Shown: positions 1 through 9,043, counted from the first letter of the stretch. The stretch: 64,000 nt of DNA from Synechococcus sp. A15-62 (GCF_014280075.1 NZ_CP047950.1:806001-870000), one strand, 5' to 3'. Notes: generated by a model not told the origin, from the sequence alone. A program made the numbers and translations.

Positions 1-149
1 GGCCTGTTGCCCTCACCTGCCCTGCCAACACCCTGGTGCTGGCGGATGTGTTCGGCTTTCACCGGCGCGGAGCCGCCGCCCATGGTCAGCAGCGGCTTGC
101 GCTCTACGGCTGGAACCGCCCTTATCCCTTCCTCCCCATCAGTTGGTGA
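1..149 (+). CDS. C-terminal end of a PhyH-like dioxygenase (partial)
   Basis: Open reading frame entering from the left edge and ending at TGA 147-149; about 48 residues are visible. The stretch LVLADVFGFHRRG followed by an Arg-rich tail resembles the end of phytanoyl-CoA dioxygenase (PhyH) Fe(II)/2-oxoglutarate enzymes, where the last metal His and the 2-oxoglutarate Arg sit in a similar 'D..G.HRG' segment. The family call rests on this short motif only, and the substrate cannot be inferred. Confidence 0.5.
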   Translation, partial: PVALTCPANTLVLADVFGFHRRGAAAHGQQRLALYGWNRPYPFLPISW

Positions 150-170
150 TCCGGCTGAGAGGATGGGCGC

Positions 171-632
171 ATGAGTGAACAAGCCTTTCCCCCGGAAGAC
201 CCTGGCTCCTTTCTGAGCCTTTGCGACGGGGAGTGGATGAGCCTTCGCAGTTGCTTTGAGCTGGCTGCTGGTGGTGATGACGAGTGGCACAGCAGCGAAC
301 GGGGTGAACTCACCGTCCGCTGCGTGAGCGAGCAAGGGGCGCTCGGCCAACTGCAGGTGCAGGCCCCTGGTGGAACCAGCAGCACCCTCACCTTCGCTGC
401 TGATGGACGGCTGATTCTTGATGGTGATTCGCCAGGCAACTGGAGGTTCTGGCCTGACGGCAGCATGGAGCTGAACCTCAGCCGGGCTGACGGCGTGCAG
501 GTTCAGGAGCGGATCTGGTTCACGCGGGCCAACCTGCGCCTGCGCAGCACCACGGCAGTGGATGCCCAGGGCACACCGGTGCAGGGCAGTTTCTGCACGG
601 ACATCCGCAGGGTGTCCAAACCCGCGGCCTGA
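171..632 (+). CDS. CpcS/CpeS-family phycobiliprotein chromophore lyase
   Basis: 153 residues, the usual size of the CpcS/CpeS/CpcU lyases, which attach phycobilins to cysteines of phycobiliproteins. Family features seen: a W-x-S-x-R stretch near residue 20, an LTFAADGRL strand in the middle, and the conserved C-terminal half with ERIWF, NLRLRSTT and SFCTDIRR. Starts at ATG 171 and is followed 6 bases downstream by trmD. Which subunit and bilin it serves (CpcS, CpcU or CpeS type) cannot be read from the sequence alone. Confidence 0.85.
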   Translation: MSEQAFPPEDPGSFLSLCDGEWMSLRSCFELAAGGDDEWHSSERGELTVRCVSEQGALGQLQVQAPGGTSSTLTFAADGRLILDGDSPGNWRFWPDGSMELNLSRADGVQVQERIWFTRANLRLRSTTAVDAQGTPVQGSFCTDIRRVSKPAA

Positions 633-638
633 GGCGGC

Positions 639-1844
639 ATGGCGCCCTATCGCCTTGATGTGGTGAGCCTGGCGCCGCAGGCGTTTGCTCCTCTGCTGGA
701 GCTGGGGGTGATCGGTCGTGCCTTCAACGCGGGCATTGCCGAGTTGCACCTGCACAACCCCAGGGACTTCGCCACGGATCGCCATCGCAAGGTGGACGAC
801 GAGCCCTATGGGGGCGGCGCCGGCATGGTGCTTAAGCCTGAGCCGGTGTTCGCCGCGATGGAGGCGATCCCCCGCAGTCCCCGCAGCCGGGTGCTGTTGA
901 TGTCACCGCAGGGGCGTCCCCTCCTGCAGGCAGATCTGCAGCGTTGGTCCACCGACCACGATCAACTGGTCTTCCTCTGCGGTCACTACGAGGGCTTCGA
1001 CGACCGGATTCGCGGCCTGGCCGATGAGGAGGTGTCAATGGGTGATTTCGTCCTCACCGGTGGTGAGCTGCCGGCGATGACGGTGATCAACGGTGTTGTG
1101 CGCCTGCTGCCCGGCACGGTGGGGACCGCCGATTCCCTGGTGGAGGAAAGTCACAGTGCACTCCTCCTGGAACACCCGCATTACACCCGCCCCGCCGACT
1201 TCCGCGGCATGTCCGTTCCGGATGTGCTGCGCAGTGGCGACCACGGTGCCATCGCCCGGTGGCGCCAGGAGCAGCGGGAGCAGCGCACCCGCGAGCGGCG
1301 GCCCGATTTGTTTGCCCGCTGGCAGACCGCGACAATGAACAACCCTTCAGATCCCGGCATGGAGCTGCGCATCGGCAACGGATACGACATCCATCGGCTG
1401 GTGCCCGGTCGGGCCTTGATCCTGGGGGGTGTGACCCTCGACCATCCCGATGGTCTTGGTCTGGATGGCCACAGTGATGCCGATGTGTTGGTGCATGCCG
1501 TGATGGATGCGCTGCTCGGGGCCCTTGCCCTCGGCGACATCGGCAAGCACTTCCCCCCCACCGATCCCCAATGGAAAGGGGCCGACAGCTTGAAGCTGCT
1601 GGATCAGGTGGTGAAGCTGGTGAAGGAGCGCGGCTGGTCGGTAGTGAACATCGATGCGGTGGTGATTGCTGAGCGCCCCAAACTCAAGCCGCACATTGCT
1701 GAGATGAGCAGCCGGATGGCGTCTGCGATCGGCATCGCCCCCGATGCCGTGGGTGTGAAGGCCACCACCAATGAAGGCTTGGGTCCGGAGGGACGGGAAG
1801 AAGGCATCAGTTGCCAGGCTGTGGCTCTTCTGCAGCGGAGCTGA
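639..1844 (+). CDS. trmD-ispF: TrmD-IspF fusion: tRNA (guanine-N1)-methyltransferase and MECDP synthase
   Basis: One uninterrupted 401-residue frame covers two normally separate enzymes. Residues 1 to about 230 are TrmD, which makes m1G37 in t[28 protein letters not shown] and the SAM-binding knot segment [16 protein letters not shown]. Residues about 240-401 are IspF, forming 2-C-methyl-erythritol cyclodiphosphate in the plastid-type isoprenoid pathway: [22 protein letters not shown] and [12 protein letters not shown]. The linker is about 13 residues ([13 protein letters not shown]). In-frame ATGs at 1335 and 1359 could also start a separate IspF. Functions are secure. Whether a fused polypeptide is made is not. 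Confidence 0.9.
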   Translation: MAPYRLDVVSLAPQAFAPLLELGVIGRAFNAGIAELHLHNPRDFATDRHRKVDDEPYGGGAGMVLKPEPVFAAMEAIPRSPRSRVLLMSPQGRPLLQADLQRWSTDHDQLVFLCGHYEGFDDRIRGLADEEVSMGDFVLTGGELPAMTVINGVVRLLPGTVGTADSLVEESHSALLLEHPHYTRPADFRGMSVPDVLRSGDHGAIARWRQEQREQRTRERRPDLFARWQTATMNNPSDPGMELRIGNGYDIHRLVPGRALILGGVTLDHPDGLGLDGHSDADVLVHAVMDALLGALALGDIGKHFPPTDPQWKGADSLKLLDQVVKLVKERGWSVVNIDAVVIAERPKLKPHIAEMSSRMASAIGIAPDAVGVKATTNEGLGPEGREEGISCQAVALLQRS

Positions 1845-1847
1845 ACC

Positions 1848-2288
1848 GTGCATCACCTCCGGTTTGTACTGCTTAGGGTCATCGCACCTTGTTTGGCGCT
1901 GGTTCTCTTGTTGGGCGGGCTTTCGGAGACAGAGGTGCGGGCAGAGTCCGACCCGACACGTGGTGACGTGGTGGCTGTGGTTGAGCACCTGCGGCTGCAG
2001 GTACCCCGGGAGAGCCGTGATCAATGGATGGCGGCGGAACGCGGCAGCTGGGAGCCTTGGCTGAACCAACAGCCTGGTTTTCTGGGTCGTGATCTGTTCT
2101 GGGATCCGGCCACCGAAGAGGGAACGCTGCTGATTCGTTGGAGCAGTCGTAAGGCTTGGAAATCCATCCCCATGGCCGAGGTGGAGACGGTTCAGGAGCG
2201 CTTCGAGACGCTAGCCCGTGAGGCAACGGGGCAACGCCAGGGCAACCCGTTCCCGCTGGTGTTTGAAGGGGAACTGTTGCCGCAGTGA
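1848..2288 (+). CDS. TIGR03792-like exported protein
   Basis: 146 residues with a hydrophobic signal-type N-terminus (residues 8-26, LLRVIAPCLALVLLLGG) followed by a likely cleavage near VRAES. The mature part contains a dimeric alpha-beta-barrel-like stretch (VVEHLRLQVP, WLNQQPGFLGRDLFWDP, GTLLIRWSS). This matches my memory of the cyanobacterial TIGR03792 family of unknown function. It starts 3 bases after the trmD-ispF stop and its own stop overlaps the larB start, so it is probably cotranscribed. Confidence 0.65.
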   Translation: MHHLRFVLLRVIAPCLALVLLLGGLSETEVRAESDPTRGDVVAVVEHLRLQVPRESRDQWMAAERGSWEPWLNQQPGFLGRDLFWDPATEEGTLLIRWSSRKAWKSIPMAEVETVQERFETLAREATGQRQGNPFPLVFEGELLPQ

Positions 2289-2959
2289 CCACGCCGGACG
2301 CTCGCCTCGATCTGCAGCGCCGCCAGCGCTTGGGCATGGTCGAGGCCGTGTGGGGAGAACACAAGACAGCCGATCAGATCGTCGCCATCCTTGAGAGCTT
2401 TGCCGCAGCAGGAGAACTGGGTCTGGTGACCCGGGTGGCTCCCGAAAAGGCGTCACGGGTGTGTGAGGCGTTGCCGGCGGTGGAGCTGCATGCCGATGCT
2501 CGCTGCCTCACCCTGGGTGCACTGCCTCCTGCGCCTGCGCCACCGGCTGCGGTGGCGGTGCTCAGCGGAGGCAGCAGTGATCGCACGGTGGTGGCGGAGA
2601 TCAGCTTGGCACTGCGTTGCCATGGCATCGGCGTGGATCCTGTGATGGATGTGGGGGTGGCTGGATTGCGCCGCTTGCTGGATCAACTGCCCCGTCTCGC
2701 TACGGCGCGGATCCTGATCGCCTGCGCGGGAATGGAGGGTGCGTTGCCGACGGTGCTGGCTGGGCTGGTGCCGCAACCCGTGATCGGCGTCCCGGTTTCC
2801 GTTGGCTATGGAATCAGCGCAGGGGGACGAACCGCTTTGGAAGGAATGCTTGCCAGCTGTGCCCCAGGGCTGACAGTGGTGAATATCGACAACGGCTACG
2901 GCGCAGCCATGGCTGCATTGCGGATGCTCAGGGGCTGTGCCCCGGATGCTTCAAGCTGA
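2285..2959 (+). CDS. larB: LarB-type nickel-pincer cofactor biosynthesis protein
   Basis: 224 residues, GTG start overlapping the upstream TGA (GTGA). The C-terminal two thirds show the AIR-carboxylase-like fold of LarB: VAVLSGGSSDRTVVAEI, LIACAGMEGALPTVLAGL, PVIGVPVSVGYG and VVNIDNGYGAA. LarB carboxylates nicotinic acid adenine dinucleotide in the first step of nickel-pincer nucleotide synthesis. LarC and LarE are not in this window. The spacing suggests an operon with the two genes upstream. Confidence 0.85.
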   Translation: MTTPDARLDLQRRQRLGMVEAVWGEHKTADQIVAILESFAAAGELGLVTRVAPEKASRVCEALPAVELHADARCLTLGALPPAPAPPAAVAVLSGGSSDRTVVAEISLALRCHGIGVDPVMDVGVAGLRRLLDQLPRLATARILIACAGMEGALPTVLAGLVPQPVIGVPVSVGYGISAGGRTALEGMLASCAPGLTVVNIDNGYGAAMAALRMLRGCAPDASS

Positions 2960-2963
2960 GGCT

Positions 2964-3101
2964 TCAAGCCGCAGCGGAAGGGTCGATCTGGCCGAGACGC
3001 TGCAGCTCAACGCTGTTGTGATCACACTCCACCTGCTGAAGCGCATGCACAAGAGCATCCAGATCAGCCTGCGCCAGCTCGCCGTCCTGTTGCCATTGCA
3101 T
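2964..3101 (-). CDS. Possible small acidic protein, 45 residues
   Basis: Reading frame from ATG at 3101 to TGA at 2964, starting MQWQQDGELAQADLDAL and continuing as an acidic, helix-prone sequence ending GQIDPSAAA. The same frame remains open upstream with protein-like sequence (VLQALAPDPRS) but offers only weak starts. It fills the gap between larB (convergent) and the DUF1517 gene. No homologue is recognised. The claim rests on codon character only. Confidence 0.35.
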   Translation of the reverse strand: MQWQQDGELAQADLDALVHALQQVECDHNSVELQRLGQIDPSAAA

Positions 3102-3195
3102 GGAGCGGGGGTCGGGAGCCAACGCTTGAAGTACGCAATCTAATCAAGCCAAATTAGGCCTGATCGCTGGGGAGAAATACTCAGAAAACCTGTAG

Positions 3196-3214
3196 ATGAG
3201 CCATCAATGGCTCT
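3196..3214 (-). terminator. Possible hairpin after the DUF1517 gene
   Basis: GAGCCAT at 3198-3204 and ATGGCTC at 3207-3213 form a perfect 7-bp stem with a 2-base loop, just past the stop of the minus-strand DUF1517 gene at 3221. The following T tract on the minus strand is weak and displaced, so it may be an mRNA 3'-end hairpin rather than a strong terminator. Confidence 0.3.
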
Positions 3215-3220
3215 GGCGTC

Positions 3221-4180
3221 TCAGAGGTGCTGGAGGTTGGGGTAAGCCGTCACCAGGTCGTTAGCGCTCAGCACATCTCCACGGCCTTCCGGTTGCCAGA
3301 TCACTTCCAGGGCCATGAGTTCACTTGAGGCTGTGGAACCAAGAATGCGCAGGGTCTGGCGCAGATCTTCACCGGTGTCGGACCCGGAGAGCTTGGCCGA
3401 TGCCGTGGAGGCCACCAGCAAGGTCACAACGATGAATTCGTTGGTGGCATCAGCGTCTCCAGTGCTGTTACTCGAGTCCGTCGTCCGCTGTCCGCCGACG
3501 TTGCTGGTGAGCTCAGCGTCCAGCTTGCTGCGCTCGTTCATCGAGAGGCGATTGAACGTTGATTCAGCCGAGCTGAAGGGAACGCTGCCGCTCTCGGCAT
3601 TGGCGTAAACCCAGAGGTCCGGTTGGCGCAGCAGGGCCAGGGTTGTTTCCTGTAGCAGCCTCTGCAGACCGGCGGAACTGCTGGTGTCTGAGGAGGCGGC
3701 CAAGGAGCGCAAATCATCCTGCAGGGATTTGGCACTGGCCAGCAGGCCCACCTGCACCTGAATCATGTTCACGTTGCGCGGCATGGCCGGAGCCGCAGCA
3801 GCACCACCGATTGAGGGGGCATTGCCAACGCCACGAAGGGCGTTCACCAGCACACCTGCAACCGCCATCAGGATCAGTAGACCAAACAGTCCACCACCGC
3901 CGAAGCCGAAGATGGGGATGAGGAAGGGGAAGCCAAGTCCGCCGCCGCGGTAACCACCCCCGCGGTAACCGCCGCCGTAGCTGCCACCCCCGTAGCTGCC
4001 ACCTGATCGGGGCATCGAGGGAGCGCGGAAGCTGCCGCCTCCCATTCGCCCACCGCGGGCGGCATCAGCCGGCTGTGCCTGAAACAGGCAGAGCCCCACA
4101 ATCACCAGCGGCAACAGCAGTGATGCGAGCAGTCGTCGGGATCGCGTCAACAGTCGGGGAGTGGCCACAGCAGCGCCCAC
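3221..4180 (-). CDS. DUF1517 membrane protein
   Basis: 319 residues. An N-terminal hydrophobic segment (residues 17-35, LLASLLLPLVIVGLCLF) precedes an AQPADAARGG site. Residues 42-80 form a low-complexity Gly/Tyr/Arg/Ser region, followed by a second membrane segment (FGLLILMAVAGVLVNAL). The remaining 200 residues (IQVQVGLLASAKSLQDDLRSLA, EFIVVTLLVAS) match DUF1517, a family found in cyanobacteria and chloroplasts with no settled function. It lies upstream of and on the same strand as nothing obvious. The thiS gene ends 18 bases before its start on the same strand. Confidence 0.8.
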   Translation of the reverse strand: MGAAVATPRLLTRSRRLLASLLLPLVIVGLCLFQAQPADAARGGRMGGGSFRAPSMPRSGGSYGGGSYGGGYRGGGYRGGGLGFPFLIPIFGFGGGGLFGLLILMAVAGVLVNALRGVGNAPSIGGAAAAPAMPRNVNMIQVQVGLLASAKSLQDDLRSLAASSDTSSSAGLQRLLQETTLALLRQPDLWVYANAESGSVPFSSAESTFNRLSMNERSKLDAELTSNVGGQRTTDSSNSTGDADATNEFIVVTLLVASTASAKLSGSDTGEDLRQTLRILGSTASSELMALEVIWQPEGRGDVLSANDLVTAYPNLQHL

Positions 4181-4198
4181 AGCATTGATCCGACGACT

Positions 4199-4417
4199 CT
4201 AGGAACCACCACCAACGATGGTGACGATCTCAAGGGTGTCGTCATCCTTCACCACGATGCTGTCCCAGCGGCTGCGGGCTGCGATCACGCCGTTGTGCTC
4301 GGCGACCACCAGCTGGGGGTTGTTGGCTAACAAGGCAACAACGGCCGCCAGGCTGGCGGGCTCCGGTGCTGGATCCAGCACTCGGGTTTCACCGTTGACC
4401 ATCAGGGTGAGAGGCAT
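4199..4417 (-). CDS. thiS: Sulfur carrier protein ThiS
   Basis: 72 residues with the ubiquitin-like ThiS pattern: N-terminal strand LTLMVNGETR, central HNGVIAARSRW, and C-terminal DDTLEIVTIVGGG. ThiS carries sulfur as a C-terminal Gly-Gly thiocarboxylate for thiazole synthesis. Here the frame ends GGGS, so one Ser follows the glycines before TAG. It starts 3 bases after the thiE stop, so thiE-thiS form an operon. Confidence 0.9.
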   Translation of the reverse strand: MPLTLMVNGETRVLDPAPEPASLAAVVALLANNPQLVVAEHNGVIAARSRWDSIVVKDDDTLEIVTIVGGGS

Positions 4418-4420
4418 GGC

Positions 4421-5479
4421 TCAGATCGGGGCTTGGTCCAGCTGCTGGAGCAGGTGCCGAGTGGCCTGCCCGCTGTCATTGGCCTGCATGATCGCGCCGA
4501 TCACCGCCGCGCGCTGGCCCCCGGCCATGAGCAGTGCCGGCAGGTTGGCCGGAGTGATTCCACCGATGGCGAAGACGGGGCGTTGGCTGATCGCCATGGC
4601 CTTGGCCAAGAGCTCAACACCCACAGGGTTCCGTTCGGGTTTAACGGCTGTGGAATGGATCGGGCCGAAGCCGATGTAGTCGATCGGCTCCTGCTGAGCC
4701 TGATGAACCTGATCGATGCTGTGGGTGCTGCGGCCCAGGAGCCGATCAACGCCCAACAGATCGCGGGCCACCTCGCTGGGCATGTCCTCCTGGCCGAGGT
4801 GCACCCCATCCGCATCCACCGCCAGGGCCAGGTCGACACGGTCATTGATCAACAACAGCGCCCCGAAGTTGTTGCAGAGCTTCCTGAGCTGCTGAGCCTC
4901 CTGGAGGCGTTCGCGGTCGTTCCCCGCTTTGCAGCGGTACTGCACCATCCCTACGCCATTCCTTAGGGCGGCCTCCACCCGATCGGTCAGGTCATCGCAG
5001 GGGGTCGTGATCAGGCAAAGGCGAGCGTCCTTGAGCTTGTTGCGTCGCCTTGCTCCCAGGGTTGCGTTGAGGCAGGTCACCTCCAGGTCGTAAAGCCCGT
5101 AGCGGATTGCTGCGGCTTCAGCGGCCAGCGCAGGATCGATTGTGCGGCCGTATTCCTCAAGCACTCGCAGCGCCTCCTGCACCCGGGCGCAGTTGGCCGC
5201 CACCACGTGGTCGGGGCTGTGGCGATCGAGTTGGGCCGGATGCTCCAGTCCGGCGCCGGTGTCGGTGCTCGTGGAGCGAGCCTGCTTGTAGCTGTCGTGA
5301 TGCAGTCGCCCCAGCCGTTGCCGCCAGTCCTTGAGGCGCACCACCAAATCCTGTTGCTCCAGCCCGAAGCGGCACCAGTCTTCGACCACCCTCAGGCCTT
5401 CCCGGGCACGGTCGAGGTTGGCGTCGATCAGGCGTGCCACCCGTGGATCCAGGAATGTCTCGCTTGGGGTTGGATTCAT
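4421..5479 (-). CDS. thiE: Thiamine-phosphate synthase with N-terminal extension
   Basis: 352 residues from ATG 5479 (MNPTPSETFLDPR); a longer frame exists, but this start fits the family. Residues 1 to about 145 are a helical domain found on many cyanobacterial ThiE proteins (ARLIDANLDRAREGLRVVEDWCRF). Residues about 150-352 are the TIM-barrel synthase joining HMP-PP to the thiazole phosphate: GVGMVQYRCK, LLINDRVDLALAVDADGVHLGQEDMP, YIGFGPIHSTAVKP and FAIGGITPANLP. It is followed after 3 bases by thiS. A small plus-strand gene starts 34 bases away. Confidence 0.92.
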   Translation of the reverse strand: MNPTPSETFLDPRVARLIDANLDRAREGLRVVEDWCRFGLEQQDLVVRLKDWRQRLGRLHHDSYKQARSTSTDTGAGLEHPAQLDRHSPDHVVAANCARVQEALRVLEEYGRTIDPALAAEAAAIRYGLYDLEVTCLNATLGARRRNKLKDARLCLITTPCDDLTDRVEAALRNGVGMVQYRCKAGNDRERLQEAQQLRKLCNNFGALLLINDRVDLALAVDADGVHLGQEDMPSEVARDLLGVDRLLGRSTHSIDQVHQAQQEPIDYIGFGPIHSTAVKPERNPVGVELLAKAMAISQRPVFAIGGITPANLPALLMAGGQRAAVIGAIMQANDSGQATRHLLQQLDQAPI

Positions 5480-5512
5480 GGCACCCTGTGGGCAACGGTT
5501 TCTGCGTTGGTC

Positions 5513-5632
5513 ATGGAGAACGGTGGTTCTGAGAGCACCATGCACGTTCTGGTCTGGGGAATCGTCCTTCTCGGCGGCATCGGCGTGTTCATCGTCTGGG
5601 GGCTGGTGAATGCCTATCCGACCGTGGCCTGA
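5513..5632 (+). CDS. Small single-span membrane protein, 39 residues
   Basis: ATG 5513 gives 39 residues and ATG 5540 gives 30 (MHVLVWGIVLLGGIGVF...). Nearly the whole protein is one hydrophobic helix ending in WGLVNAYPTVA. It is divergent from thiE, with 33 bases between starts, and its last 19 bases overlap the 3' end of the convergent ribF. The size and layout resemble small subunits of photosynthetic or NDH complexes, but I cannot match it to a named one. Confidence 0.5.
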   Translation: MENGGSESTMHVLVWGIVLLGGIGVFIVWGLVNAYPTVA

Positions 5633-6555
5633 GAGCCGGTCTGAAGAATCTCGCGGGCCTGGGCTGCGTCTCGGCCGATCTGGCTGCTGAGCTCCTCGAG
5701 GCCACTGAATTTGCTCTGGCCGCGCAAGCGCTGCACCGGCTCGACGCCCAGTTGCCGGCCCTCCAGCTCTAGGCTCTGATCCAGCAAGTGCACCTCCACG
5801 GCTGAGGGAGATGTGGGATCGATTGTGGGTTGGGGCCCGAGGTTCATCACGGCCGGCAGCCGATCGCCATCCCCATCCAGTTGGGCCCAGGCGGCGTAGA
5901 CGCCAAGGCCTGGCAAGGCCTTGCGCCCATCCACTTGGAGATTGGCGGTAGGCCAGCCCAGTTCACGCCCCAGGCCTCGGCCTCGAACCACCCGTCCCTG
6001 AAAGCGGTAGGCCCGGCCCAGCAAGGCTTTGGCGGTGGTGAGGTCGGCCTGCTCGAGGGCTGCGCGGATGCGGCTGCTGCTCATCCGGCCCTCCCTGTCC
6101 TCAACGATGGGCACCACCTTCACCTCAACGCCGCTGCGAGCCGCCAGCCGCTCCAGCATCTCGGCGTCACCGCGCCGCTGATGACCGAAGCGGAAGTTGG
6201 TGCCAACGGCAATGCGCCGTGCTTGAAGAGTGTTCAGCAGCACGTTGGTGACGAAGTCTTCGGCACTCAGCTGAGCGAGCTCGCGGGTGAAGGGCACCAG
6301 CACGAGCTGTTGGATCCCCAGCGGTTCCAGCAGAGCGAGTTTTTCGCTGGGTAGATCCAACCTCAGACGTGCCTCCCCGAACAACACCTCACGGGGATGG
6401 GGCCAGAAGCTCACCACCGAGGCAACGGCCTCCTCGGGGCGGTTCTGAATGGCCTCAGAGATCACGCGGCGATGGCCGGCATGCAGGCCATCGAAACTCC
6501 CCAGCGCCAGGGCAGTGGGCCGACGGGCTTCCTCTGGAGAGCAGAGCGGGATCAA
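5614..6555 (-). CDS. ribF: Bifunctional riboflavin kinase / FAD synthetase
   Basis: 313 residues if the TTG at 6555 (LIPLCSPEEARR) is the start. The open frame continues 138 codons upstream, but that part is low-complexity sequence antisense to the neighbouring gene. The N-terminal nucleotidyl-transferase domain shows ALGSFDGLHAGHRRVI, WPHPREVLFG, GTNFRFGHQRRGD and MSSSRIR. The C-terminal flavokinase domain shows GRGLGRELGWPTANL and VMNLGPQPT. It makes FMN from riboflavin, then FAD. ribD lies elsewhere in the window at 17714. Confidence 0.9.
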   Translation of the reverse strand: MIPLCSPEEARRPTALALGSFDGLHAGHRRVISEAIQNRPEEAVASVVSFWPHPREVLFGEARLRLDLPSEKLALLEPLGIQQLVLVPFTRELAQLSAEDFVTNVLLNTLQARRIAVGTNFRFGHQRRGDAEMLERLAARSGVEVKVVPIVEDREGRMSSSRIRAALEQADLTTAKALLGRAYRFQGRVVRGRGLGRELGWPTANLQVDGRKALPGLGVYAAWAQLDGDGDRLPAVMNLGPQPTIDPTSPSAVEVHLLDQSLELEGRQLGVEPVQRLRGQSKFSGLEELSSQIGRDAAQAREILQTGSQATVG

Positions 6556-6609
6556 AGAGGTGCAGAAGGTGCGCTTTGGTGGCAAGTTTGAACGACAGAG
6601 CACCAGGGC

Positions 6610-7170
6610 ATGCCAGACCGCCTCGATTTCAAGAAGTTGTCGTTCGGCGTGCGTCGGATGGGATGGATCCGGTTCTGGATCCAAGTGGTCCTCGGCATCG
6701 TTGTGGTGGGTGTGCTGCTGTTCAACAACATCGGCGGAAGCCTGGCCCGTAATTCCGAACGTGCTGTGGGCTTGGGGCCTGGCCTTTCGCTCACGTCCCT
6801 GGCCTTTCTCGTGTTGCTGTTCAGCCTCTGGCAGGGCTGGCTGATCGTGCGGACCGGTCGGGCCATCGACAGTGCAGCCCGTCCCAGTCGGGGTGAGGTT
6901 GCGCGGCTGATCAAACGGGGGCTGTTGGCGGATCTTCTGGGTCTCACCTTCGCCACCATTGGTTACCAAGCCCTTGCCGGCAGCCTGTTCGTGCAGGCCT
7001 CTATGCAGACTCCCGGCATTGCCATCGGCGGCCGCGGCATGGCCGACAACCTGGCGATCACGTCCCTGGAAATGCTTTCAGTGCTCAGCAACACTCAGGT
7101 GCTGTTCGCCCACCTGATCGGGGTGTTGTTCTCCCTTTGGTTGCTGCAGCGGGTTTACCGCACCAGTTGA
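6610..7170 (+). CDS. DUF3611 membrane protein
   Basis: 186 residues with four clear hydrophobic segments (about 20-42, 62-84, 102-124 and 160-182). The N-terminal [15 protein letters not shown] and central [16 protein letters not shown] match the cyanobacterial/plastid DUF3611 family as I recall it. No function is assigned. It is divergent from ribF and convergent with surE, whose 3' end overlaps it by 16 bases. Confidence 0.75.
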   Translation: MPDRLDFKKLSFGVRRMGWIRFWIQVVLGIVVVGVLLFNNIGGSLARNSERAVGLGPGLSLTSLAFLVLLFSLWQGWLIVRTGRAIDSAARPSRGEVARLIKRGLLADLLGLTFATIGYQALAGSLFVQASMQTPGIAIGGRGMADNLAITSLEMLSVLSNTQVLFAHLIGVLFSLWLLQRVYRTS

Positions 7171-7964
7171 TCCTTGAGCTTGAGTTGCGGCAGTCCGCTG
7201 AGGGGCCCCCGCCAGAACAGGTCGGGCTGGATCGGCGTGAGTGAGGGTGAATTGGCGTGAATTTGGGCCACATCACTGGGCCAATCACGGGGGCCTTCTC
7301 CAGCTGATTCCAGATCCTGCACGGCTTCTCCGGCCAGCCAGTAGTAGGCGCGGCCACGGGGATCTTCCCGGCGGCTGAATTGCTCGTCGTAGAGCCGGAT
7401 CGAGAGACGGGTCCAGCGCAGTGCTCCCATCTCCTCCCGGTCACAGGGGGGGATGTTGAGGTTGAGCAGCAGGTTGTCGGGCCACTGGTCGGCGATGGCC
7501 TGTTCACTCACCTCCAGGGCAAGATCGGCGGCCGCCTGGAACTGACGCCACTGGAAGCAGGCGCTGCTCACCGCTAAGGAACGAATGCCCTCAAGGGTGC
7601 CTTCCATCGCTGCGGCAACGGTGCCGGAGCAGAACACGTCGGTTCCCAGGTTGGGTCCGTGATTGATGCCGGAGAGCACCAGGTCTGGCTTCTCCTTCAC
7701 CAGTTCGAACAGGGCCAGCTTCATGCAGTCGGCTGGGGTGCCACTGCAGGCCCAGGCGGTGACCCCTGGGGCGAACAGTTCATCGGCCCGTTCGGCGCGG
7801 ATGGGGGTCTGCAGGGTGAGGCCATGGCCTGTGGCAGACCGTTCTTGATCCGGGCAGACCACCGTCACCTGATGGCCGCGGGCTGCCGCTGCGGCGGCCA
7901 GGGTTCGGATGCCGTCGGCGAAGACCCCGTCGTCATTGCTGATCAGTATCCGCAGCGGGGCCAT
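7155..7964 (-). CDS. surE: 5'/3'-nucleotidase SurE
   Basis: 269 residues, typical SurE length. Metal-binding and family motifs: [14 protein letters not shown] at the N-terminus, [29 protein letters not shown] and [25 protein letters not shown]. SurE dephosphorylates nucleoside 5'- and 3'-monophosphates. It is divergent from pheS, with about 70 bases between. Confidence 0.93.
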   Translation of the reverse strand: MAPLRILISNDDGVFADGIRTLAAAAAARGHQVTVVCPDQERSATGHGLTLQTPIRAERADELFAPGVTAWACSGTPADCMKLALFELVKEKPDLVLSGINHGPNLGTDVFCSGTVAAAMEGTLEGIRSLAVSSACFQWRQFQAAADLALEVSEQAIADQWPDNLLLNLNIPPCDREEMGALRWTRLSIRLYDEQFSRREDPRGRAYYWLAGEAVQDLESAGEGPRDWPSDVAQIHANSPSLTPIQPDLFWRGPLSGLPQLKLKDQLVR

Positions 7965-8035
7965 GGGGTCATTCGCACTGTGGTGAACCTAAGCGGCATG
8001 GCTGCTTACAGTCGGCAGCTGTCTGTTTCATCCCT

Positions 8036-9043
8036 GTGAGCGCACCGGTCACCCTGCAGCAGCTCACCGATCAACTCGATGCCCTCGAGCAGCAGGCCGC
8101 GGCGGAGATCGCCGAGGCGGCCGATGCCGCTGCGCTGGAGCAACTGCGGGTTGGGCTGCTGGGCAAGAAGGGCCGCATCTCCGGTGTGCTCGGGGCGATG
8201 GGCAAGTTGCCCGGAGAGGAGCGTCCCCTCGTGGGTCAGCGCGCCAACGTGCTGAAAACGCAGGTGCAGTCGCTATTGGGAGAGCGGTTGCAGGCCGTGA
8301 AGCAGGCGGCCATGGCGGAGCGAATTGCCAGGGAAAGCCTCGATGTCACCGCTCCGGCTTCCGGGGTGCCGATGGGGCATCGCCATCCCCTGATCACCAC
8401 CACCGAAGAGATCGTTGATCTGTTCCTGGGCCTCGGTTACAGCGTTGCCGAAGGGCCTGAGGTGGAGCGGGACCATTACAACTTCACCGCTCTGAACATC
8501 CCCGAGGACCATCCGGCCCGGGACATGCAGGACACCTTCTATCTCGGGGGTGACCTGCTGATGCGGACCCACACCTCCCCGGTGCAGATTCGCCACCTCG
8601 AAGAGAACCCGCCTCCGGTGCGGATCGTGGCTCCCGGTCGGGTTTATCGCCGCGATGCCGTTGATGCCACCCACTCGCCGGTGTTTCACCAGGTGGAGGT
8701 GCTGGCCATTGATGAGGGGCTTGATTTCAGCCACCTGCGCGGCACGGTGATGGCCTTCCTCAAGGCCTTCTTCGGTGACCTGCCGGTGCGCTTCCGGGCC
8801 AGTTATTTCCCCTTCACCGAGCCCTCCGCCGAGGTGGATGTGCAGTGGCGCGGCCGCTGGCTTGAGGTGATGGGCTGCGGCATGGTGGATCCTGCCGTGC
8901 TGGAAGGGCTTGGCCTCGATCCGGAGCGTTACAGCGGTTTCGCCGCGGGCCTGGGGGTGGAGCGCTTCTGCATGGTGCGCCATGGCATTGACGACATCCG
9001 CCGGCTGTACACCAGCGATCTGCGCTTCCTTGAGCAGTTCTGA
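8036..9043 (+). CDS. pheS: Phenylalanyl-tRNA synthetase alpha subunit
   Basis: 335 residues, GTG start. An N-terminal coiled-coil (residues 5-90, with [15 protein letters not shown]) is followed by the class II catalytic core: [48 protein letters not shown], motif 2 [21 protein letters not shown], and motif 3 [22 protein letters not shown]. PheS forms an alpha2-beta2 enzyme with PheT, which is not in this window. Confidence 0.95.
   Translation: MSAPVTLQQLTDQLDALEQQAAAEIAEAADAAALEQLRVGLLGKKGRISGVLGAMGKLPGEERPLVGQRANVLKTQVQSLLGERLQAVKQAAMAERIARESLDVTAPASGVPMGHRHPLITTTEEIVDLFLGLGYSVAEGPEVERDHYNFTALNIPEDHPARDMQDTFYLGGDLLMRTHTSPVQIRHLEENPPPVRIVAPGRVYRRDAVDATHSPVFHQVEVLAIDEGLDFSHLRGTVMAFLKAFFGDLPVRFRASYFPFTEPSAEVDVQWRGRWLEVMGCGMVDPAVLEGLGLDPERYSGFAAGLGVERFCMVRHGIDDIRRLYTSDLRFLEQF

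Noticed and set aside
6556..6969. N-terminal extension of ribF (138 codons)
   Set aside because: It is antisense to the DUF3611 gene and of low-complexity composition; family length fits the TTG at 6555.
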